From Opitutales bacterium (GTDB taxonomy: Bacteria; Verrucomicrobiota; Verrucomicrobiia; Opitutales; Oceanipulchritudinaceae): a stretch of 9,524 bases of DNA. A model generated the notes under the pieces. That model ran no database searches, was not told where the DNA came from, and was given only the letters and a program-made list of their open reading frames with translations. The position numbers were made by a program, and so were the translations under genes. The stretch is from contig SKLD01000461.1 of the NCBI GenBank assembly GCA_007123395.1, forward strand, positions 1 to 9,524. The letters are read 5' to 3'. Shown here one piece after another: positions 3,729 to 9,524 of this stretch; position 1 is the first letter of the stretch; each line of letters opens with the position of its first letter.

Positions 3729-6298
3729 GCGAACCGTCCGGCAACCGCCTCCGGCGTCCGGCGCCTCGTCCGGGATGGTCGCTGCGCATGGCATGGCGCG
3801 ACAGCCGCGGGCACCGGCGGGTGCTCGTGCTCAGTGCGCTGTGCATTCTCTTTGGGATCGCCGCACTCGTCGCCATCGGCTCGCTGCGCGAAAACCTGGG
3901 GAGGATCATGGAGGAGCAGACGCGCGCCCTCCTTGGGGCCGATCTCGTGCTGGAGGCGCGGCGGCCTTTCGGCGGCGACCTCGAAGCGTTTTTCCGGCGG
4001 ATGGGCGGCGAGCAGGCAGCGGAGATCCGTTTTCAGTCGATGGCGGCGTTTCCGGGGCGTGATGCGTCGCGCTTTGTGCAGGTGCGTGCGGTGCGCGGTG
4101 AGTTCCCTTTTTACGGTGCCTTTGACACCGAGCCGGCGGGCTTGCGGGAACCTGCGCCCGGCACGGCGGTAGTGGAGGACAGCCTGCTTGTGCAAATGGG
4201 TCTGGAGCGCGGCGATTCGGTGCGCCTCGGCGACGCGGAGTTCACTGTGGCGGGGGCGCTGCGGCGGGTTGCGGGCGAGTCGGAGATCACGGGTGCTTTT
4301 GCGCCGCGCATCTACATCGCATGGGAGGAGGTGGAGCGCACCGGCCTCGTGCAGACGGGCAGCATGGTACGCCACCGGCGCTATTTCGCGTTTGCAGAAG
4401 GTCTCGACGAGCGGCGGCAGGCTCTGCTGAGGGAAGCGCGCGAGACGATCTTCATGGAAGGCAGCGTGCGCGCCGAGACGGTGGAGGGCCGGCGTCGCAG
4501 CCTCGAGCGTGTGCTTGGCAACCTCTTTGACTTTCTCAATCTCGTGGGGTTTGTCGCGCTGCTCCTCGGAGGACTCGGGGTGGGGGGCGCGGTGCAAGTG
4601 CATGTTCGCGGCAAACTCGTTACAGTTGCTCTGCTGCGTTGTCTTGGCGGGTCGGTGTGGAGCGGGTTTCGGATTTTTCTTCTGCAGGTCGCGGGCACGG
4701 CGATTCTCGGCGCCCTTGCAGGTGCGGCACTCGGAATCGGGGTGCAGTTTCTCTTGCCGGTCTTCCTGAAGGAGTTTTTGCCCTTCGAGCTGCATGTGGA
4801 GGTCAGCCAGGGAGCGGTCGCGGGTGGTTTGGTCTTCGGTTGGCTCGTGGCAATCGCTTTTGCCCTCATCCCGCTGCTCGGGGTGCGTCACATCAGCCCG
4901 CTCGCCACCATCCGCGCGGATTTTGAAAACGCGATCCCCCGCCCTTGGAAGGATCCGCTGATTCTTCTCGTCTACGCGGCGTTGGCCGTCCTGCTCCTTG
5001 CTTTTGCGGCGGTTCAGACCGAGCGCTTTGGCCACGCACTGACCTTCTCGCTCGGCTTCGCTGTGACGCTGGCCGTCCTCGCTCTTTTTGCGGCTGGTCT
5101 GCGGCGGTTCCTGCGCGCGGCGACGCCGCGCGGGGGACCCTTCGCCTGGCGCCTTGCCCTCGGCAACCTGCATCGTCCTCAGAACCGGACGATCTACCTT
5201 GTCGTCACACTCGGCATGGGGGCCTTTCTCATCAACACGCTCTTCCTCGCCCGTGCCAATCTGCTGGAGCAAGTGGGGCTCACGGACACCGGGGATGCCG
5301 CCAACGTCGTTCTCCTCGATGTGCAGCCCGACCAAGTTGCGGAGGTGGAGGCCTTTCTGCAGGAGCGTGGGCACGAAGTTTGGGAAAGGCTTCCTATTAT
5401 AACGATGCGGCTCAGCGCGGTGAACGGCCGCTCCATGGCGGAGTTGCGGCGTGACCCCGGGGCGCAGGTGCGCGAATGGGTGACGCGCTGGGAGTTTCGC
5501 ACGACCTATCGGGACAGCCTTCTCGACAACGAGACCGTCGCCGAGGGCGAATGGGTGAGCCGGCACACGGGGGGCGAGCCGTATGCTGTCTCCGTTGCGG
5601 AAAACATGCTTGCCGACATGGGAGCGCGCGTGGGCGACCGACTCCGCTGGGATGTGCAGGGCGTGCCGGTGGAAACCATTGTGACAAGCAGCCGAGCGGT
5701 GAACTGGCAGGCGGGGCGCCAGAATTTCGGCGTCGTCTTCGCCCCGAACACGATCGAGGCGGCGCCCACGATCTTCGCCGTCACGACGCGCGTGCGCGAC
5801 CGGGCGCAGACCGCCGGCCTCCAGCAGGGCATCGTCGCGGCCTTTCCCAACCTCAGCGTCATCGACCTCACTCTCGTCTTTGAAACGATTGACGATCTGC
5901 TCGGGCGCGCGGGATTTGTGATTCAGTTCATGGCCGCCTTCACGATCCTCACGGGGTTGCTCGTGCTTGCGGCGGCCATTGTCACGAGCCGCTACCAGCG
6001 TATCCGGGAGAGTGCGCTGCTCCGCACGCTCGGGGCGCGGGCCGCTCTGATCCGCTCCGTGATGGCCGTTGAATACGCGCTTGTCGGCGCCAGCGCCGGA
6101 CTTGTCGGCGGATTACTCGCAGCGGCGGCGGGATGGGCCTTGGCGCGGTTCGTCTTCGAAAGCGCGTTTGTCTTCAGTCCCGCTTTCATTGCGCTGTCCG
6201 TCCTCATCATGGCATTGCTCACGCTCGCGACGGGTATGCTCAACAGCCGCCGTATTTCGACGCATTCCCCGCTCCTTTTGCTCCGCGAGGAAGGCTGA
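3725..6298 (+). CDS. ybbP: FtsX/MacB-type ABC permease, YbbP family
   Basis: 857 residues against about 800 for E. coli YbbP. The architecture matches: TM1 at about 33-53, a first extracytoplasmic MacB_PCD-like domain (about 55-260), a first FtsX core with three TM segments (about 268-290, 316-345, 363-388), a central TM pair (411-430, 436-460), a further TM (488-509), a second large extracytoplasmic domain (about 512-728), and a C-terminal FtsX core (729-754, 783-808, 818-838). That gives about ten TM segments. The stretch SSRAVNWQAGRQNFGVVFAP (655-674) closely resembles the KVDWESLRPNFYFIFP region of E. coli YbbP, and SPLATIRADF follows the first core as in FtsX proteins. The ATG at 3725 overlaps the ATPase stop (ATGA). 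YbbA-YbbP is thought to act on hydrophobic substrates at the inner membrane, and in E. coli it neighbours tesA, which is not visible here. Confidence 0.9.
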   Translation: MSEPSGNRLRRPAPRPGWSLRMAWRDSRGHRRVLVLSALCILFGIAALVAIGSLRENLGRIMEEQTRALLGADLVLEARRPFGGDLEAFFRRMGGEQAAEIRFQSMAAFPGRDASRFVQVRAVRGEFPFYGAFDTEPAGLREPAPGTAVVEDSLLVQMGLERGDSVRLGDAEFTVAGALRRVAGESEITGAFAPRIYIAWEEVERTGLVQTGSMVRHRRYFAFAEGLDERRQALLREARETIFMEGSVRAETVEGRRRSLERVLGNLFDFLNLVGFVALLLGGLGVGGAVQVHVRGKLVTVALLRCLGGSVWSGFRIFLLQVAGTAILGALAGAALGIGVQFLLPVFLKEFLPFELHVEVSQGAVAGGLVFGWLVAIAFALIPLLGVRHISPLATIRADFENAIPRPWKDPLILLVYAALAVLLLAFAAVQTERFGHALTFSLGFAVTLAVLALFAAGLRRFLRAATPRGGPFAWRLALGNLHRPQNRTIYLVVTLGMGAFLINTLFLARANLLEQVGLTDTGDAANVVLLDVQPDQVAEVEAFLQERGHEVWERLPIITMRLSAVNGRSMAELRRDPGAQVREWVTRWEFRTTYRDSLLDNETVAEGEWVSRHTGGEPYAVSVAENMLADMGARVGDRLRWDVQGVPVETIVTSSRAVNWQAGRQNFGVVFAPNTIEAAPTIFAVTTRVRDRAQTAGLQQGIVAAFPNLSVIDLTLVFETIDDLLGRAGFVIQFMAAFTILTGLLVLAAAIVTSRYQRIRESALLRTLGARAALIRSVMAVEYALVGASAGLVGGLLAAAAGWALARFVFESAFVFSPAFIALSVLIMALLTLATGMLNSRRISTHSPLLLLREEG

Positions 6299-6301
6299 TC
6301 G

Positions 6302-6321
6302 CGCGCACCTGCAGGTGCGCG
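6302..6321. terminator. Perfect 20-bp palindrome between convergent genes, possible bidirectional terminator
   Basis: CGCGCACCTGCAGGTGCGCG is exactly self-complementary and occupies the 35-bp gap between the ybbP stop (6296-6298) and the end of the convergent lipoprotein gene (6334). Position and symmetry suit a shared terminator. No T-run follows on either strand, so a protein-binding site or a palindromic repeat is also possible. Confidence 0.5.
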
Positions 6322-6333
6322 GTGCGCGGGGCT

Positions 6334-6774
6334 CTACCGGTCCGGATCGGTGAAGGGCAACGCGAGCGTCGGGTCCTCGCGGTCCCAGACGACTCTGGCC
6401 TGCAGAAATTCCTCGGGTGCCTCCTCCGGCGTCGTGACGAAGATGATCTCCTCCGGTGCCTCATACGTCCAGTCGGAAGAGCCTACGATAATGTGACGGA
6501 CATTTTTGTCCGTCGGCTCCACGTTGATGTCGAGGCGGAGCGTATCCAATGCCATGCCCGCCATTCCGGCAGGCGGCGTCAGCGTGGAGAGGGTCCACAA
6601 GGTGTCCTCCGATTCGCGCAGTTCCTGCAGGGACAGGTCGTAACCGAGCGACCGGACGGTGATTTCATAGCCGATTTGCATGGGGACCTCGGGTTCACGT
6701 TCTTCCGGCGCGCAGGCGGCGATCAAACCGAGGGCGGGAAGACAGAAGAGAGTACGGAAGCGAAAGTGTTTCAT
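6334..6774 (-). CDS. Small predicted lipoprotein of unknown function
   Basis: 146 residues. The N-terminus MKHFRFRTLFCLPALGLIAAC has basic residues, a hydrophobic core and the lipobox IAAC with Cys at 21, predicting export and lipidation. A strongly acidic stretch follows (APEEREPEVP). The mature part holds short alternating hydrophobic segments (YEITVRSLGYDL, LDTLRLDINV, VRHIIVGSSDWTYEAPEEIIFVTTPEE) that look beta-rich. I do not recognise a family. The ATG at 6772-6774 was chosen because the signal peptide starts exactly there, although the frame stays open for 54 more codons of non-conserved appearance. It converges with ybbP and is divergent from the PstS-like gene, so it is probably monocistronic. 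Its bias toward Glu and Thr and its clean lipobox argue for a real gene. Confidence 0.75.
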   Translation of the reverse strand: MKHFRFRTLFCLPALGLIAACAPEEREPEVPMQIGYEITVRSLGYDLSLQELRESEDTLWTLSTLTPPAGMAGMALDTLRLDINVEPTDKNVRHIIVGSSDWTYEAPEEIIFVTTPEEAPEEFLQARVVWDREDPTLALPFTDPDR

Positions 6775-6877
6775 ATGCGCCGGGGTTGGTATTGTTGCGA
6801 AAATAGAACCTTCGCAGGATTCTGCGCGGAACGCAAGAAGCCGTTGCGATTGCGGAGGCTGTCTTCGCGGTTGTGTT

Positions 6878-6911
6878 GGCTCGGAAGCAAGACCGAGAGC
6901 CTGTCTTTTTT
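6878..6911 (+). terminator. Possible rho-independent terminator in the divergent intergenic region
   Basis: CTCGG (6880-6884) pairs with CCGAG (6893-6897) around an 8-base loop. Flanking GG/CC can extend the stem across a small bulge. Six T residues follow at 6906-6911. On the plus strand it would stop transcripts entering from ybbP antisense to the lipoprotein gene, before the PstS-like gene's own promoter. The stem is short and imperfect. Confidence 0.35.
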
Positions 6912-6940
6912 GGTTATTGTGCACAGTCCCCGGCATACCT

Positions 6941-7003
6941 GCAGCCCGGTCGGCTGCCAGCGCACAATGTCTTGACCCGGCGGCAGCGCACTGGCCTTAT
7001 TCT
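6941..7003 (+). promoter_or_regulatory. Candidate promoter of the PstS-like gene with an upstream inverted repeat
   Basis: TTGACC (6972-6977) is a good -35 match. A TATTCT or TTATTC sequence at 6997-7003 could be the -10, but the spacing of 19-20 bases is longer than ideal. A perfect inverted repeat GCAGCC...GGCTGC (6941-6957, five-base centre) lies 14 bases before the -35 and could be an operator. A leader of about 30 bases to the ATG at 7043 would result. The lipoprotein gene on the other strand has no clear promoter here. Confidence 0.4.
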
Positions 7004-7042
7004 AGCGTTTTTTCACCGAGACAGCCGATTTCACCTCCATCC

Positions 7043-7906
7043 ATGAGATTCCCACCGATCTTTTTTGTCTTCCTCGCGGCAGCGGGGGCGCTTTGCGGCA
7101 ATATTCGCGTTACAATCAGCGACCTTTTCCCGGCCTCCCTCGCGGAAGAGTTGTCCGCTGAGTTCGTGGCGCTCGAGGTTGAGGCGCGCGTCAACCGCGG
7201 CGGCAGCATGCTGACCATGGACGCCCTGCGGGCGGGCCAAATCGATGCCGCCATTATCGCCCTTCCCGATGAGAATGTGCCTGAAGGTCCGTTTGTCGCG
7301 CAGGCGTGTGCCTACCAAGTGATTACGATTCTCGTGCATGAGAGCAATCCGGTGCAGCAGGTTTCGCTCGATCAGCTCCGCATGATCTATGCGGAGGGCG
7401 GTGCTATCGACGAGTGGGGCCGCCTCGGCGGCACGGGAACGTGGAGTGCCCGCCGCATCACACCCAATGCCGTGCGCATGCCTGAAAACGTGGGACTCGA
7501 AGTCTTCCGCTTCCATGTGCTTCAGGAGGCCCCGATGCGCGCGGCCACGCGCTACCGTTCTTCCATCCGGGCGGCCCTCGCCGAGGTATCGGACGACAAC
7601 ACGGCGATCGCCATCCTTCCGGCACCCCGGCCGGACGCGCGCGCACGCACGCTTTCCGTGTCCTTCGACGCGGAGAGCCCGGCTTATTCGCCCACTCCGG
7701 ACAACGTCATGTTCGGGGACTATCCGCTGCGCCTCCCGTTCTTCCTGATCCACCGCGAGGACCTTGACACGGCGCAGGCGCGCGCCGTCAAACGCGCCGT
7801 CTTCAGCGACCGTTTCGAGCGCGGGCTGCGCGATGCAGACTTCATGCCGCTGCCCGAGCGCGAACGCCGCGACCGTCTCATGGAGGCGGAGACCATGCCA
7901 CAGTAG
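7043..7906 (+). CDS. Secreted PstS-like solute-binding domain protein
   Basis: 287 residues. MRFPPIFFVFLAAAGALCG is a likely Sec signal peptide. It is not a lipobox, because Leu precedes the Cys. The mature part resembles the PBP-like (PstS-type) fold: the early strand IRVTISDLFPASLAEEL, GGSMLTMDALRAGQIDAAII (53-72), and SNPVQQVSLDQLRMIYAEGGAIDEWGRLGG (101-130). The last matches the NPlxxlTleQLxxIFxGxixnWxxlGG signature of phosphate-binding-type proteins. RYRSSIRAALAEVSDDNTAIAILPA (171-194) resembles the later segment in which family members check for a valid solution site. No PstC, PstA or PstB is adjacent, so it may bind a ligand other than phosphate or serve as a sensor. The ATG at 7043 was chosen because the signal peptide begins there. 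The frame upstream is open but has no conserved content. The next gene starts 44 bp downstream. Confidence 0.85.
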   Translation: MRFPPIFFVFLAAAGALCGNIRVTISDLFPASLAEELSAEFVALEVEARVNRGGSMLTMDALRAGQIDAAIIALPDENVPEGPFVAQACAYQVITILVHESNPVQQVSLDQLRMIYAEGGAIDEWGRLGGTGTWSARRITPNAVRMPENVGLEVFRFHVLQEAPMRAATRYRSSIRAALAEVSDDNTAIAILPAPRPDARARTLSVSFDAESPAYSPTPDNVMFGDYPLRLPFFLIHREDLDTAQARAVKRAVFSDRFERGLRDADFMPLPERERRDRLMEAETMPQ

Positions 7907-7950
7907 GGTCAGGCGTCCCGTCCATAACGACCAATCGGTCCGCCTCCCGT

Positions 7951-8658
7951 ATGGTTGAAAAAGCTCCGCTGCGTCGTTTCTTCCGCCGGTTCCGGCTGTG
8001 GATCATCCTCGGGGCGGTATTCAGCGCGGGCCTTGTGACCGCCGCCGTGGCGGCGGCGGCGACGTATGATGTCGGGGGCCTGTTGGAGACCGTCCGTATG
8101 CATGCGCTGGAGACGATCCGACTCGTCCCCCCATGGCTCTACATGCTTATGATCGTGGTGTTGCCGCTCTTCGGCGTGCCCATGTCGCTTTTCTTTTTCA
8201 CCGCAATTCCGGTGCTCGGCGGCCCCGGCGGACTCTACGGGATTGTCGGTGCATGGGCCGGTATCGGCGCCGGGATGAGTCTCGCCTACTGGCTCTCGGG
8301 GGGCATCCTGCGGCCCTTCCTCGCGGACTGGATGGAGAAACGTGGATACGCCGTGCCCGCCGTCCGCCGCGAGAACGAGTGGAAGGTGATTCTCGCCGTG
8401 CGGCTGTCCCCGTTGCCGTATCTTGTGCAGAATTATTCCCTCGGCCTCTCGGGCTGCCGATTCCCTGTCTATCTTCTGATTTCGTGGCCGACGCAGGGGC
8501 TCATCGGCCTCGGTTTTATGCTTGTGGGCGAGTCCTTCGCCACCGGGGGCATGCGCTATGCCATTCTCGGTCTCTTTCTCATCATGGTATGCTTCCTTGC
8601 CACGGGCTACCTGCGCCGCCGGCTCGATGCAAACGAAGGGGACGACGCCGCACGCTGA
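7951..8658 (+). CDS. DedA/TVP38-type VTT-domain membrane protein
   Basis: 235 residues, the usual size for TVP38/TMEM64-type proteins. A basic N-terminus (KAPLRRFFRRFR) precedes TM1 (about 16-38). Further membrane segments lie at about 62-90, 92-115, 170-195 and 201-222. The hallmark is ILAVRLSPLPYLVQNYSLGLSGCRFPVYLL (147-176), which fits the R-x-S/T-P-x-P...N-Y-x-x-G-x-S pattern of the VTT (SNARE-associated) domain. The glycine-rich GGPGGLYGIVGAWAGIGAGMSLAYWLSG (90-117) is the re-entrant and helical part that precedes it. Relatives act in the inner membrane as lipid scramblases or flippases, and DedA proteins support undecaprenyl phosphate recycling. The exact substrate cannot be read from sequence. 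The 44-bp gap to the PstS-like gene has no visible promoter, so the two are probably cotranscribed. No Shine-Dalgarno sequence is evident. Confidence 0.88.
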   Translation: MVEKAPLRRFFRRFRLWIILGAVFSAGLVTAAVAAAATYDVGGLLETVRMHALETIRLVPPWLYMLMIVVLPLFGVPMSLFFFTAIPVLGGPGGLYGIVGAWAGIGAGMSLAYWLSGGILRPFLADWMEKRGYAVPAVRRENEWKVILAVRLSPLPYLVQNYSLGLSGCRFPVYLLISWPTQGLIGLGFMLVGESFATGGMRYAILGLFLIMVCFLATGYLRRRLDANEGDDAAR

Positions 8659-8664
8659 GGGAGA

Positions 8665-8685
8665 CGCCGCCCATGGAAGGCGGCG
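8665..8685. terminator. GC-rich hairpin between convergent genes
   Basis: CGCCGCC (8665-8671) and GGCGGCG (8679-8685) are perfect reverse complements around a 7-base loop, starting six bases after the VTT gene's stop. The next gene converges from the right and ends at 8730. No T-run follows, so termination strength is uncertain. Confidence 0.45.
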
Positions 8686-8729
8686 GCGCGGGAAAATCCG
8701 CGCGTTTACAGCGGGCGTTGCCAACGGGC

Positions 8730-9524
8730 TCAATGCCGGATCGAACGGAACTCGCCGGGTGCCATGCCCGTCATTTTCTTGAACATGACGCTGAACTGCT
8801 TGCTGTTTTCATACCCGCACCGCTCGGCGATCTGTGGGATGGTGGCTTCGGGCTCGGCGCACAATAGTTTCTTGGCCTGCTCAATGCGCACTTTGAGAAT
8901 CTCCTCGTACGGTGAGTGTCCGAATGAACTTTTGAAACGGGTTTCGAAGACCCGCCGCGACATGGGGAGGTGGGCAAGGACTTCCTGCACGTGGATTCCC
9001 TTGCACGCGTTTTGCCGGATGAAGCGGATGGCGCGGAGCATGTGCGGATCGACGTTGCTGGTGATGTCGGTGGAGTGGCGGGTGATCAGTTGCAGCGGTG
9101 GCACGACCGTCAAGGCAGGGACAGACTCCTCGCCTCGGATCTGTCGGATGATGAAGTCAACGGCCTTTGCCGCTATACGGTCGAAATCCTGACGTATAGA
9201 GCTGAGGAGACTGCCGTCGGCGAGGACGGAGATATCGTCGTCGTCCGCGCCGAGGAGCGAGAGCGGGCTGGGGATGGACACCCCGGCGGCCCGCGCGAGG
9301 TGCGAAACGCGCAGGGCCAGTTCATCGTTAACGCAAAAAACACCTGTCGCCCTGCGGATGGCGGAGAGCCATACGGTGATCTCCGTCAGGTCTGTGTTTA
9401 CCTTGCTTTCGGGAACATCGAAGAAGTGGTAATGCTCCGGAGCGTAGCGGTTGCTCTCCGTCAGGCGCTCCCGGAAACCCTCCTCGCGCAGAACGGCGAA
9501 GTGGTGTTCATGGCGACCGCAGAA
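8730..9524 (-). CDS. AraC-family regulator with LacI-like ligand domain (XylR type), N-terminus beyond window
   Basis: The reading frame is open from the right edge, giving 264 C-terminal residues. An internal GTG near 9281 is not the real start, because conserved sequence continues upstream of it. Residues 1-145 of the visible part are the C-terminal half of a periplasmic-binding/LacI-type sensor: FCGRHEHHFAVLREEGFRERL, then GVFCVNDELALRVSHLARAAGVSIPSPLSLLGADDD (the G(V/I)F..ND.LA..V...A...G..VP.d.sv.G.Dd pattern), then SIRQDFDRIAAKAVDFI. Two AraC helix-turn-helix motifs follow, at about 178-200 (VQEVLAHLPMSRRVFETRFKS) and 228-260 (IPQIAERCGYENSKQFSVMFKKMTG..PGEFR). Whole XylR-type proteins are about 390 residues, so roughly 130 are missing. 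The family senses sugars and activates catabolic or transport genes. The likely target lies to the right, outside the window, and the specific sugar is unknown. Confidence 0.92.
   Translation of the reverse strand, partial: FCGRHEHHFAVLREEGFRERLTESNRYAPEHYHFFDVPESKVNTDLTEITVWLSAIRRATGVFCVNDELALRVSHLARAAGVSIPSPLSLLGADDDDISVLADGSLLSSIRQDFDRIAAKAVDFIIRQIRGEESVPALTVVPPLQLITRHSTDITSNVDPHMLRAIRFIRQNACKGIHVQEVLAHLPMSRRVFETRFKSSFGHSPYEEILKVRIEQAKKLLCAEPEATIPQIAERCGYENSKQFSVMFKKMTGMAPGEFRSIRH

Noticed and set aside
3416..5566. Long minus-strand open frame of about 716 codons opposite the ABC pair
   Set aside because: It lies wholly antisense to two well-recognised genes, and its translation is rich in His, Arg, Pro and Gln with no domain. 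Long antisense frames are expected in high-GC coding DNA.
7909..8733. Minus-strand frame of 274 codons opposite the VTT gene
   Set aside because: Antisense to a recognised membrane protein, extremely His/Glu/Arg-rich, and no domain.
8730..9281. Short AraC protein starting at the GTG near 9281
   Set aside because: The frame stays open to the window edge and encodes conserved LacI-like sensor sequence, so the GTG is an internal valine codon.

Overview
The window is high-GC bacterial chromosomal DNA. Three things fit Verrucomicrobiota, probably Opitutia or a relative: the transposase C-terminus with its RCRVRYLTDGAVIGSK-type block, the XylR-type AraC regulator, and the weak Shine-Dalgarno signals. 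This placement is an inference from protein resemblance, not a phylogenetic result.

Layout. Positions 1-1440 are a repeat-rich, gene-poor stretch. It starts with the C-terminal part of a REP-associated tyrosine transposase (Y1/RAYT type, 1-227). About 790 bp follow with no credible gene but with several short hairpins and a diverged repeat pair. A second, decayed RAYT copy (about 1016-1438) has an in-frame TAG, a frame change, an internal deletion of about 128 bp relative to the first copy, and REP-like palindromes inside it. Homology between the two copies ends at the stop codon of the next gene. That gene is a minus-strand FAD-linked oxidase of the GlcD/D-lactate dehydrogenase family (1438-2889). 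Divergent from it is a translationally coupled ABC pair resembling YbbA-YbbP (2994-3728 and 3725-6298, ATGA overlap). Convergent with ybbP is a small predicted lipoprotein (6334-6774, minus), with a perfect 20-bp palindrome in the gap. After a 268-bp divergent intergenic region come a secreted PstS-like solute-binding domain protein (7043-7906) and a DedA/TVP38-type VTT membrane protein (7951-8658), probably cotranscribed. The right edge holds the C-terminal 264 residues of a minus-strand XylR-type AraC regulator (8730 to the edge), whose ligand-binding half runs out of the window.

How the genes work together. The only pair with a strong shared function is YbbA-YbbP, as ATPase plus FtsX/MacB-type permease. 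The glcD-like gene lacks its usual GlcE/GlcF partners here. The PstS-like protein lacks a PstCAB transporter. The regulator points away from any target visible in the window. Most of the window therefore looks like ordinary housekeeping or accessory chromosome. The most informative part is the left 1.4 kb, a transposase graveyard with two RAYT copies and REP-like palindromes. I found no convincing new multi-gene system.
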